The translations under genes were made by a program, and so were the position numbers. The notes under the pieces were generated by a model. The model saw only the letters and a program-made list of their open reading frames with translations, was not told where the DNA came from and ran no database searches. DNA of 21,445 nt from the NCBI GenBank assembly GCA_036266975.1, contig DATAWZ010000090.1, positions 1-21,445 of the forward strand, in the 5' to 3' direction. Within the stretch, counting starts at the first letter, position 1. Every line of letters begins with the position of its first letter. This document shows, piece by piece, positions 7,410-14,773 of the stretch. The DNA is from DATAWZ01 sp036266975 (lineage in GTDB: Bacteria; Actinomycetota; Thermoleophilia; Solirubrobacterales; Solirubrobacteraceae).

Positions 7410-8147
7410 TCACGTTCGGGTTCCTGCGACCAGCCGTTCGCGGTCGAACATCGCCGCGACCGCTCGCGATCCGAGCCCGTCGATGGTGAGCAGTACTGCG
7501 GCGAGACCGAGCGAGAGGCCGGTCGAGGGCGTGATCACCTTGAACGACAGCAGTGCCACGACGGCAAGCGGAGGCAGGCTCGCAAACACGCTGAGCTGCT
7601 GGGCGACGCGGACGTCGGTCGACCGCGCGGAGATCGCGATCCCGACCCAGATCGACCAGCCCACGAGCAGCGGCGTGAACAGCAGCTGGACCAGTAGGTG
7701 GGAGCCCTCGAAGACCGCCGAGGAGATCTCCGCGTGGGCGAACAGCGCCGCCACCGCCAGGAAGACCCCGAAGATCGCATAGGCGACCACGAGCGTAGGG
7801 GCAGCCACCGCGAGCGCTTTGCCCACGAGGAACTCCTCGCGGCGGATCGGCGTGATCAGGATCGGCTCGAGCGTGCCCTGCTCGCGTTCTCCGACCACCG
7901 AGTAGGCGGCGAGGGTGGACGGGACGATCGTGGGAATCAGCAGCATGTACAGCAGCGATATCCCGATTCGGTCGTCGAGCTTGGAGCCGGCCGCGGATGC
8001 CGGGAAGGTGAGCAGGTCCACGATCGGCAGGGTTATGAACAGCAGCGGCAGGATCGTCATCGTGAAGACCACGACGAAGCGGTTGCGCCGGTAGTCCCGC
8101 AGCTCCTTGACGACGATCGCGCGGACACGCGTCCAGCTGAAGCTCAC
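7410..8147 (-). CDS. ABC-2 type transporter permease
   Basis: This 245-residue integral membrane protein begins with VRAIVVKELRDYRRNRF, the cytoplasmic amphipathic KELR segment seen in ABC-2 and NatB-type permeases. About six hydrophobic segments follow. The segment YSVVGEREQGTLEPILITPI is the conserved ExExGTLE..L.tPi coupling motif. The GTG start overlaps the ATPase stop as GTGA, so the two subunits are coupled. It would form the membrane channel of an exporter energised by the neighbouring ATPase. The substrate is unknown; a TetR regulator on the other side suggests a stress-inducible efflux role. Confidence 0.88.
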   Translation of the reverse strand: MSFSWTRVRAIVVKELRDYRRNRFVVVFTMTILPLLFITLPIVDLLTFPASAAGSKLDDRIGISLLYMLLIPTIVPSTLAAYSVVGEREQGTLEPILITPIRREEFLVGKALAVAAPTLVVAYAIFGVFLAVAALFAHAEISSAVFEGSHLLVQLLFTPLLVGWSIWVGIAISARSTDVRVAQQLSVFASLPPLAVVALLSFKVITPSTGLSLGLAAVLLTIDGLGSRAVAAMFDRERLVAGTRT

Positions 8148-9166
8148 CGCCGCATCGCCTCCACGTCCTCGTCGATCAGCTCCAGGTAGACGTCCTCGAG
8201 CGAGTGGCGCGACTCGGCGATCGAGAGGATGTCGGCGTCGGCATCGACCAGCGCCCGGGCGACGGCGGGAGCGGCGATGTCCGGGTCGGATACCTCGAGT
8301 GCATAGCTGCTCGCCGCCGGCGCTTGCTCCCAGCCTTCGACCGCGTGCACAGGACCGAAGACCTGGCCTGGATCAGCGAGCGGCAGACGGAGCCGTACGT
8401 CCAGTGATCTGCTGAACAGCCGCGTGCGCAGCTCGTCGGGCCGGCCGATCAGCCGCAACGTCGTGTTGAGGATCGCCACCCGATCGCACAGCCGCTCGGC
8501 CTCCTCCAGCCGGTGGGTGGTCAGGAAGATCGTGACCCCGCGCTCGCGCAGCGCGGCGATCAGCTCGTGGACCTCGCGCGTGGCGACCGGGTCGAGCCCG
8601 GACGTGGGCTCATCCAGGAACAGCACCGCCGGATCGTTCAGCAGCGCTCGGGCGAGCGCGACGCGCTGGCGCAAGCCCTTGGACAGCGCCCGGCACGGAT
8701 CGCACGCGCGGTCCAGGAGATTGACCGCCCGCAGGGAGCGCTCGATGCGCCCGCCAACGTCGTCGAGCTCGTAGAGCCCTGCGAAACACTGAAGGTTCTC
8801 GGTCACGGTCAGGCGCTGATAGAGGCCTGGAGACTCGGGCATGATCGAGATCCGCGCCCGGATCGCCGGCCCGTCATCGGCGCGCAACGGGATGCCGGCG
8901 ACGACGGCCGAGCCCGAGGTCGGCGCGATCAGCGTGCCCAGGGTGCGCACAGTGGTCGTCTTCCCGGCCCCGTTGGGACCGAGGAACCCGAAGACCTCGC
9001 CGTAGCCCACCTCAAAGGAGACGTCCTGGCACGCCACACGATCACCGAATCGCTTGGTCAGGCGCTCGACCACCAGCGCGGACCGATCCGTCGGCTCTTC
9101 GCGCGTCTCAGCACGGTCGCCCGATTCAGCGCCGCCGACCGCCCGAGTCGCGGGCTCAGGGCTCAC
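8144..9166 (-). CDS. ABC transporter ATP-binding protein
   Basis: The 340-residue ATPase has Walker A GPNGAGKT (63-70), a signature LSKGLRQ (161-167) in place of LSGGQ, Walker B VLFLDEP (181-187) and the H-loop TTHRL with H218. The last 110 residues form the C-terminal domain usual for ABC-2/NatA-like ATPases, ending SLEDVYLELIDED. The first 30 residues are a charged, low-conservation leader; the GTG at 9166 lacks a Shine-Dalgarno site, so the start may be internal. It is cytoplasmic, dimerises, and powers the adjacent permease. It is transcribed divergently from the TetR gene across about 110 bp. Confidence 0.9.
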   Translation of the reverse strand: MSPEPATRAVGGAESGDRAETREEPTDRSALVVERLTKRFGDRVACQDVSFEVGYGEVFGFLGPNGAGKTTTVRTLGTLIAPTSGSAVVAGIPLRADDGPAIRARISIMPESPGLYQRLTVTENLQCFAGLYELDDVGGRIERSLRAVNLLDRACDPCRALSKGLRQRVALARALLNDPAVLFLDEPTSGLDPVATREVHELIAALRERGVTIFLTTHRLEEAERLCDRVAILNTTLRLIGRPDELRTRLFSRSLDVRLRLPLADPGQVFGPVHAVEGWEQAPAASSYALEVSDPDIAAPAVARALVDADADILSIAESRHSLEDVYLELIDEDVEAMRR

Positions 9167-9241
9167 CCGGGACCGCCGCCGGTGGGCCTCGGCGCTCTCC
9201 TCATGATCGCGCCGCGAGCCGCGTAGCGCATCGCTCGACGG

Positions 9242-9269
9242 TAGCAGCTTTTGGTCGTGCTGCTAATTT
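9242..9269 (+). promoter_or_regulatory. Probable TetR operator and leaderless promoter
   Basis: A perfect 7-bp inverted repeat, TAGCAGC-N10-GCTGCTA (9242-9265), overlaps TAATTT (9264-9269, TANNNT). The -10 box ends 7 nt before the ATG at 9277, so the transcript would be leaderless. A 13-bp direct repeat with two mismatches (TTGGTCGTGCTGC at 9251, TTGGTCATGCAGC at 9271) is superimposed, 20 bp apart. I see no good -35. Regulation of the divergent ABC genes from the same site is inferred. Confidence 0.6.
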
Positions 9270-9276
9270 CTTGGTC

Positions 9277-9906
9277 ATGCAGCCAGTAGGGGGAGACGCT
9301 CACACGCGGACGTTCATCGAGACCGCCCGACGGGCGCAGATCGTGGCGGCGGCGATCGACGCGATTGCCGAGGTCGGCTTCGCGCGCGCGTCATTCGCCC
9401 ACATCGCCTCGAGGCTCGGCATCAGCAGGGGCCTGATCAGCTACCACTTCGCCGGCAAGGACGACCTCATCGCGCAGGTGGTGACTGAGGTCCTCGAGCA
9501 GGGCAGGGCCTACATGCGGACCCGCATCCTCGCGCAGGCCTCGACCGGCCCCGGCTTTCTGCGGGCGTACATCGAGTCGAACCTCGCGTTCATGCGCGAG
9601 CATCCCAACTACCTGGTGGCCATCGTCGAGATCGCCCGCGGCGGTCTCACCGTCGACGGCGGGCAGCGCTTCTTCCGCGGCTTAGACGTCGATGAAGCCG
9701 TGAGGATCCTCGAGCAGCACCTCGCCCGCTTCCAAGCCCAGGGAGAGCTCCGCCCCGACTTCGATCCGCGAGCGATTGCCGTCGCGATCCGGGCAGCGAT
9801 CGACGCGGTGCCGCGCCGCATCGCGCACGACCCCGACCTCGACATCGACAGCTACGCCCGCGAGATCGCCACCGTGTTCGACCTGGCGACGCGCCCGAAC
9901 CCATGA
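9277..9906 (+). CDS. TetR-family transcriptional regulator
   Basis: I choose the ATG at 9277 (209 residues); a TTG two codons upstream is also in frame. The N-terminal helix-turn-helix is typical: QIVAAAIDAIAEVGFARASF then HIASRLGISRGLISYHF and GKDDLI. The C-terminal ligand domain contains AYIESNLAFMREHPNYLVAI, common in regulators of export systems. The gene is divergent from the ABC exporter and has a clear palindrome at its own promoter, so it probably represses itself and perhaps the exporter. The inducer is unknown. A palindrome 33 nt after the stop may end transcription. Confidence 0.9.
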   Translation: MQPVGGDAHTRTFIETARRAQIVAAAIDAIAEVGFARASFAHIASRLGISRGLISYHFAGKDDLIAQVVTEVLEQGRAYMRTRILAQASTGPGFLRAYIESNLAFMREHPNYLVAIVEIARGGLTVDGGQRFFRGLDVDEAVRILEQHLARFQAQGELRPDFDPRAIAVAIRAAIDAVPRRIAHDPDLDIDSYAREIATVFDLATRPNP

Positions 9907-9938
9907 GGCCAGATCAGGGCGGCCCGTCGCCGCAGGTG

Positions 9939-9956
9939 TCGCTCTGATCAGAGCGA
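9939..9956 (+). terminator. 18-bp perfect palindrome after the TetR gene
   Basis: TCGCTCT-GATC-AGAGCGA is perfectly self-complementary and lies 33 nt past the TetR stop. It can fold as a 7-bp stem with a 4-nt loop, but the following bases (TCGTCCCG) give only a weak U tract. It may be a weak terminator or a protein-binding site. Confidence 0.35.
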
Positions 9957-10251
9957 TCGTCCCGCCCGACGGAGGACCGACGATCGCCTCGGCGACGTAG
10001 GACACGTCCACAGCGCCCTCCGAGATGGCGGGTGGCCGGGTCGGACGAGCGCAGCGTCGCCAAAGCTCAAGCCGGCGGCGAGTGTCGTGGCGAGCGAAAG
10101 CGCTCGTCGGCCGGGCGCCGACGAGCCGGCGCGACCCGAGTCCGTGGCTGGGCGCCGGTCCGCCCCGGCGGCCGGCAACGCGAAAGCGATCACGCGAATC
10201 GAACCGCCCGGAGCGCGTGAAGGCTCCGAGTCTCCATCACTCGTGAACGAT
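9957..10251. other. Gap with no recognised gene
   Basis: I find no reading frame with a start signal or recognisable motif here. A short minus-strand stretch, SYVAEAIVGPPSGGTIALI (about 9950-10000), looks protein-like but is isolated and overlaps the palindrome. The gap lies between the intact TetR gene and the decayed NTPase, so it may hold the lost 3' end of the NTPase gene or an island border. Confidence 0.4.
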
Positions 10252-11895
10252 TCATTCGCGGAAGGCTTCGTCGAGGCGGTAGACCAGCCGTCTGGCTTCG
10301 GGCCAGCCGGCGTCGACGAAGAACTCGAGCGAGGCGAGCATGCTGGCACGGCAGTCGGCGTCTGCGAGTAGATCGCGGTGTTCGGCGAGGTAGCGTTGCG
10401 TGAGCTTTACGAACAGGCTGAGCGCTGTCTGGTCGTGTTGGTAGTTCCACGTGCGAGCGGCCTGCACCATTGGAAATGAAGCGTCAGGCTCGGTCGCGCG
10501 ATCAGCGCGAGATCGGGTCGGTCGCGTAGCAGCGTTGCCAATGCGGTCTCGTCGACGCGCAACACGAGACGCGCGAGTGCGTAGTCGAACAGCACGTGAT
10601 GCGAGAACGCGAGCGTCTCTGCTCCGCCGGGGCTCTGGCTCTCGATCAGCACTCCGCTGCTGAGCAGCTGTGCGATCGCCTGGTCGGCGATAGCGTCGGT
10701 GGCGAGCCTCGCTCGGGGCGCGAACAGCGCGAGCGCGTCGACGGCCCGTTCGCACAGTGTGCGTGCGACACGTTCTCGGGCATCGACGCCTGCTTGCGGT
10801 GAGCGGAGCCGCCGCCGCCAGTACACCTCGAGCAGTTCCAGCTGGGTTCGCAACGGCCGCAGCTCGGCCGCCGGCGCGCCGGCCTCCAGCAGCTCGGCCA
10901 GGCGCGCGAGGTTGAACGGATTTCTCACGAGCTCGCGCAGCGCCGCGGGTGCCGCCTCCAGCAGCGCGGCAATCGGCTGCAATGCCTTCCCCGCCTGCGC
11001 CAGTTCATGATCGTCGAGCGCCGGGACGCTCAGGTGGTGCACAGCGGTGAACTCTTCAGCCGTGAACTCATCGACCGCGGAGCCGCGTCGGAAGGCGTCC
11101 TGGAGTCGCGGGCCGTAGCGAAGGTCAAACGTCCGAATCGAGGCGAGCGCCGTCCAGCGACCCGGGCGTTCCGCAATCTCCTCGATCAGGTTGGTGAAGG
11201 GTGAGAGCGCGTCCCGCCGCGTGCGGCGTCCAGGCCGTCGATCAGGATCACCCCCGCTCGCTCGCCTGGCCATGCCGCCAGCACGTCACTCAGTCTGTGC
11301 TCCAGTCCCAGGCTTGCGGAGAGCTCGGCCTCATCGGCGGCCGCATAGCGGTCCGCCAGGAGGGCGACGACATCGCGGCCGTCGTGCTCGAGCTGGTCGA
11401 TCGCGTCGGCGGCGACGCCGCTCTTGCCGCCGCCGGGCTCGGCGACGATCAGGCAGGGCGCCTGGTCTGCCCGATCGATCGCGATCGCGGCCAGCGACCG
11501 TGTGATCTTCACGGTGCTGTGGCCCAGGCGGATCTCGCTCAGCGGACCCAGCAGCAGCCGGCTGCGGCGGGTCTCCGCGCGCAGACGCTCGACATCGTCG
11601 CGGTAGCTGGGTACCGGGCGCAGCGCGAGGCCGGCAGCAGCGAGCAGTTCGGCAAGACGCGCACGTTGGAGGCCACGCTGCCCCGCGGCTGCGCTGAGCA
11701 TCAAGGCCACGGTCTGGTTCCAGGCGGCACCGGCTTGCGCGCCGCTGGTAAGCACCGTCTGTGCCAGACGTGTCTGGGCCTGGTCGCCGTCGCGTGCGGA
11801 CCCGTCGAACTCGAACTCCTGGACCCGGATCAGCGCGAGCAGGCCGCTGAGCTCAGCGGCTTCAGGTGGATGACCGTCACGGTCGCTGAAGGCAT
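10252..11895 (-). pseudogene. Large P-loop NTPase (STAND/NACHT-like), truncated and frameshifted
   Basis: The gene reads through three frames. The first part (about 11895 to 11216) has a helical region, then Walker A AEPGGGKS and Walker B GVILIDGLD. At the GGG near 11216 one added base leads into DALSPFTNLIEEIAERPGRW and a long alpha-helical region (NPFNLARLAELLEAG, LAFSHHVLFDYALARLVL). At about 10476 (CCAATGG) a second added base leads into MVQAARTWNYQHDQTALSLF and an end at DEAFRE. The FSHHVLFDYALARL segment is typical of STAND-like ATPases that sense and signal, many found in phage-defence loci. The product of about 550 residues looks short for such proteins, and no start codon is visible, so both ends are probably lost. 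Defence is inferred, not shown. Confidence 0.65.
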
Positions 11896-12078
11896 GGCGC
11901 AGAGCTTCACTACGTCGCCCGTCAGCTGCGCGACATCTACACGCGCGAGGGCGCCGAGATCTGGCTGCACGGCCGCAAGCGCAGCCTCGGCGGCCGGCGG
12001 CCGATCGACCTGCTCGCCGAGGGTGCCTATGACGAGGTGCTCGACGCGGTCGAGCGGTTGCACGCGGGGGCGATGTGA
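11890..12078 (+). pseudogene. MbcA/Xre-type antitoxin, C-terminal toxin-binding part only
   Basis: The open frame lacks a start and follows a TGA at 11887. It reads LHYVARQLRDIYTREGAEIW and then LHGRKRSLGGRRPIDLLAEG, AYDEVLDAVERLHAGAM. GGRRPIDLL...VLDAVER is the MbcA/ParS/Xre toxin-binding domain (DUF2384). Full proteins of this family have about 120-150 residues with an N-terminal helical or Xre-like DNA-binding part, which is missing here. The ATGTGA junction overlaps the RES gene start by four bases, the standard antitoxin-toxin order. The N-terminal part was lost at a junction with the NTPase fragment on the other strand. Confidence 0.7.
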
Positions 12079-12658
12079 GACATCGCGACCTGCTCGCCGC
12101 GATCGCGGACCTCGAGCCGATCGACCTCCAAGGCACGTTTCAGCGGCACACCTCGCTGCGCTGGGAGGAGCTGCGGGCCAGCGCCGCCGGCGGGCGCTGG
12201 GGCGCGCCGCGCGCGTTCGAGGTGCTCTATCTCTCGCCCGGCCCCGCGATAGCGTCGTGATCGAGGCCTACCGTCACCTCGTCGACGACGAGCTCGATGA
12301 CGCGCAGCAGCTCGCCGACTCCGTGCTCGAGCGGCGCTTGGTCACCTGCACCGTCGCCATTGCCAACATCCTCGACTTGCGTCCGTCCGCCGCGCAGGCT
12401 GCGGTCGGACTGTCCGGCGCCCGGCTGCACTCCGACGTCGGCGACTACGAGCCGTGCCAGCGCGTTGGCGCGGCCGCCCACCAGCTCGGGCTCGCTGGCC
12501 TGCTCGCACCCGCCGCCACCCGGCTCGGCGAGACGCTCGCGGTGTTCCCGGCCAATCTCGCGATCGAGCACTGGCCCACCGTCATCGCCCGCGAGATCTG
12601 GCACGGACTGCCCGCCGACCCGCGTCGACTCCGCGCGATCGACCAGGACGCCGGCTGA
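12075..12658 (+). pseudogene. RES-domain toxin (MbcT-like) with a one-base frameshift
   Basis: Translation can begin at the GTG at 12075, coupled to the antitoxin fragment. The first frame gives FQRHTSLRWEELRASAAGGR and FEVLYLSPG, the N-terminal RES signature (R...S..GRW....F..LYLS), then stops at 12260. The adjacent frame continues PRDSVVIEAYRHLVDDELDD with the conserved Glu and ends at 12658 with EHWPTVIAREIWHGLP. Adding one C to the CCCC run near 12240 restores about 195 residues, a normal RES length. RES toxins consume NAD+ and are neutralised by MbcA/Xre antitoxins. With the antitoxin truncated, a broken toxin is what a living cell would be expected to tolerate. Confidence 0.72.
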
Positions 12659-13132
12659 TCATCCCGGCCCGGTTCCCGGTCAGCTTCGTGGGATGACAGC
12701 TCCGCCGCCCGCACGACGACGCCAATCGCCGACCATCATCGCGCACCGTGGGAGCTCGCCGCCGGCCGGACGCTCACCGAGCTGCTGAACGTCACCGCCC
12801 ATACGACCGACGGCGGCTGCCGCTGGCGCCGCGGCCACTGCGCGCTGAGCGACTCCGATCGGCTTGATGCCGCCGCCTGGCTGGTCGCGGAGGAGATCAT
12901 GCGGCTGCGCTGCGGCCGCGCCGAGCGCATCTTCCTCGCCTGGCGCCGCGCAGCCACCGGCACGCGGCCGGCCGACGGGGATGACCCCTCGCTCGCCGCC
13001 GCCTTCATCGAATCGACGTTCGGCCTGCCGCCCGATGGAGCCTCCGAGGACCACGCTGAGGGTTACGTCGCCGAGATCGCCTGGCGGATGCTGACCCACG
13101 AAGAACAGCATCTTATGCGAATTTGCAGGTAG
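12659..13132 (+). CDS. Unassigned coding-like open frame (possible gene fragment)
   Basis: The same frame as the RES toxin stays open after its stop for 158 codons with strongly biased third positions. The only ordinary start is an ATG at 12899 with GGAGG 5 nt upstream (77 residues), but protein-like sequence extends before it: PWELAAGRTLTELLNVTAH, DAAAWLVAEEIMRLRCGRAE. The tail has PPDGASEDHAEGYVAEIAWR then MLTHEE and a stop just before the tRNA fragment. From memory, an EDHxxGYVAExxW-like segment occurs in some accessory proteins of defence loci, but I cannot place the family. Lack of a start and an abrupt end suggest a fragment with both ends lost. Confidence 0.4.
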   Translation, partial: SSRPGSRSASWDDSSAARTTTPIADHHRAPWELAAGRTLTELLNVTAHTTDGGCRWRRGHCALSDSDRLDAAAWLVAEEIMRLRCGRAERIFLAWRRAATGTRPADGDDPSLAAAFIESTFGLPPDGASEDHAEGYVAEIAWRMLTHEEQHLMRICR

Positions 13133-13143
13133 TTTCGCTGCTA

Positions 13144-13185
13144 TCGGGGCGGCGGGATTTGAACCCGCGACCTCCTGCTCCCAAA
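13144..13185 (-). tRNA. 3' half of a tRNA-Pro(UGG) gene (probable att scar)
   Basis: The minus strand gives anticodon loop TTTGGGA (13179-13185), stem half GCAGG, variable AGGTC, a perfect T arm GCGGG-TTCAAAT-CCCGC and acceptor half CGCCCCG plus discriminator A. The expected CCTGC 5' stem is replaced by CTCGC, which pairs poorly, and no CGGGGCG acceptor 5' half or D arm follows. The break at the anticodon loop is typical of integrase crossover in tRNA genes. The CCA end is not encoded. Confidence 0.7.
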
Positions 13186-13187
13186 GC

Positions 13188-13969
13188 GAGCGTTGGGCCA
13201 CGATCGTGGGCGGCGCTCCACAAACCTCGGCGCCGCGGCTGGCCACGGTCCCCGGGGACCGGCAACGGTCATGCGGTGCCCATGGAGTCGCTCGAGACGG
13301 ACAAGGGGCATCGGCCGCGCCAGAGAAGTCGGGACGCAGCGGCGGCGATCTTGCCGCATCGCCGATCGTTGACGCGACTCCGGTGGTTGAGTCGCGGAGA
13401 CCCGCTCCGACGGCGTCCGGCGTGGCCCGCTCGGCCGGCCGCTCATCGTGGTCGTGTCGAGTGGGCGCACTGGGCGTTCGCAAGCTCGTGACCACCGTGA
13501 TCGCGCACGCCCCAGACCCGAGCGTCCGACCACGCCAGCCGACGATCGCTTCAACCCGCCCGCCGCCGCCAGACCGACGATCCCTGAGGCGACCATGGCG
13601 CTTGCTCGGTTCGGCAACGTCCGCCCCGCGGCAGCGCCGGCAATCACCCACTCGAAAATATCCGACCGGCGCAGTTCCGGAGGACCCCTCGTGGCTCGAG
13701 CAGAGGAACGTCCCGCGTTCGCGTTCGCGCGCACCGCCAGGCGTGTGTCGAGCCGTCGGCGCAATGCGGGGGAGGCATCACGAGCGCGCGCTCTGCGTGC
13801 CTTGGATCGGCTTCAGGCCGGGTCGGGCGTGAGAGGGACTGACTCCGTGCTCGAGTGGCGTGTCGACACGAACACACGGCGTTTGGTAGCCAATCGTGGT
13901 ACCCAAAAGCGAAATGCGGCCTCTCGCGGCCTCCGCAGAGCGGTCGAACACCGGCCGATTTGCAGGGGA
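13188..13969. other. 780-bp gap without recognisable genes
   Basis: Several frames are open on both strands, as expected at this GC content, but none has a start signal, a motif or a consistent codon bias. A minus-strand stretch SDIFEWVIAGAAAGRTLPN followed by MVASGIVGLAAAGG (about 13570-13670) is the only protein-like piece. The gap lies between the tRNA-Pro scar and tRNA-Leu, so it may be residual island DNA. Confidence 0.45.
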
Positions 13970-14052
13970 TGCGGGCGGAGGGACTCGAACCCCCACGGGC
14001 TTTCGCCCACCGGCTCCTAAGGCCGGCGCGTCTACCGTTTCGCCACGCCCGC
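13970..14052 (-). tRNA. tRNA-Leu (anticodon UAG)
   Basis: The minus strand folds with acceptor GCGGGCG/CGCCCGC, a D arm with GGTAGACGC, anticodon stem GCCGG around loop CTTAGGA (anticodon TAG), the long variable arm GGGC-GAAA-GCCC typical of leucine, and T arm GGGGG-TTCGAGT-CCCTC. The discriminator is A and CCA is not encoded. Confidence 0.93.
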
Positions 14053-14168
14053 TTGTGCCCCACATGGGGTACGCGGGCACACCGTAGAGCAATCCCACGC
14101 GCGCTCACCGCGGCCGACCAACGGGCCGTCCGCTCGTTGCGATGGCCCACGGCCGCGGGCCCAGGCGG

Positions 14169-14174
14169 TATGTT
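14169..14174 (+). promoter_or_regulatory. Probable -10 box of a leaderless promoter
   Basis: TATGTT (TANNNT) ends 7 nt before the ATG at 14182, the same spacing as at the TetR gene. No convincing -35 was found. It favours the ATG at 14182 over the in-frame ATG at 14170, which lies inside the box. Confidence 0.4.
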
Positions 14175-14181
14175 GCCGCCG

Positions 14182-14673
14182 ATGAGCGACTACGGGGACC
14201 GGATGGACCTGCCGGTCGTGATCGTCCACCCGAACCGCGACAAGCCGGCGGCGCGCACGACACGGCTGATCGTGATCGTGCTGCTGCTCGTGAGCGTCGC
14301 GCTGCAGGCGCTGATCACGGTCGGCGGCTGGCCGGCGCTGCAGGGGTCAAAGCCCGAGGAGATCGTCTGCATCCTGCTCTACCTGCTGATGGCGATCTTC
14401 GCCGTGCGCTGGAGCCGGGGCGTGCTCCCGGTCTCGGCCTCGCTGGCGATCGTGCTCGCCATCTTCGCGGTCGTCGCCGCGCCCGCGTGGTTTGACCGTT
14501 CGCGGACGGGCTTCGCCTCCGCGGCGCTGAGCGCGAACCTGCTCGGCGCGCTCACCGTAGCGCTGATCCCGGTGCAGGTGCTGCTCATCGCCTTCGCGAC
14601 CAAGGGCTTCCAGCAGGGCTGGAACGTCGAGGTCGAGCACCGCATCGCTCCGGGCGAGGCCGCCCCCGCCTGA
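14182..14673 (+). CDS. Small four-helix membrane protein, hypothetical
   Basis: The 163-residue product has a short polar N terminus (MSDYGDRMDLPVVIVHPNR) and four hydrophobic segments: LIVIVLLLVSVALQALITV, IVCILLYLLMAIFAV, LAIVLAIFAVVAAPAW and LLGALTVALIPVQVLLIAF. The tail after the last helix, TKGFQQGWNVEVEHR, is polar. No catalytic motif or known domain is recognised. There is no Shine-Dalgarno site; a TANNNT box 7 nt upstream suggests leaderless translation. Its stop lies 3 nt from the 3' end of the convergent tRNA-Leu gene. It may be a small accessory membrane protein. Confidence 0.72.
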   Translation: MSDYGDRMDLPVVIVHPNRDKPAARTTRLIVIVLLLVSVALQALITVGGWPALQGSKPEEIVCILLYLLMAIFAVRWSRGVLPVSASLAIVLAIFAVVAAPAWFDRSRTGFASAALSANLLGALTVALIPVQVLLIAFATKGFQQGWNVEVEHRIAPGEAAPA

Positions 14674-14676
14674 ACA

Positions 14677-14760
14677 TGCGGCGGGTGGGACTCGAACCCA
14701 CACGCCCCGAAGGGCTGAGCCTTTTGAGGGCCCCGCGTCTACCGATTCCGCCACCGCCGC
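14677..14760 (-). tRNA. tRNA-Leu (anticodon CAA)
   Basis: The minus strand shows acceptor GCGGCGG/CCGCCGC, a D arm with GGTAGACGC, loop CTCAAAA (anticodon CAA) in a GGGCC/GGCTC stem, the long variable arm AGCCC-TTCG-GGGC, and T arm TGTGGG-TTCGAGT-CCCAC. It lies 13 nt downstream of the phosphatase gene on the same strand, so it may be co-transcribed and processed out. Confidence 0.93.
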
Positions 14761-14773
14761 GTGCGCGGTCAGT

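Noticed and set aside
9948..10349. Minus-strand 133-residue frame after the NTPase
   Set aside because: Ser/Arg/Pro-rich, no motif, no start signal, and it overlaps the end of the NTPase coding sequence in another frame.
13187..13260. Complete tRNA-Pro gene
   Set aside because: No 5' acceptor half complementary to CGCCCCG and no D arm on the expected side; the anticodon stem is mismatched.
13123..13491. Plus-strand frame starting near the tRNA fragment
   Set aside because: Its GRRDLNPRPP-like segment is the well-known translation of the antisense of a tRNA T arm, not a protein.
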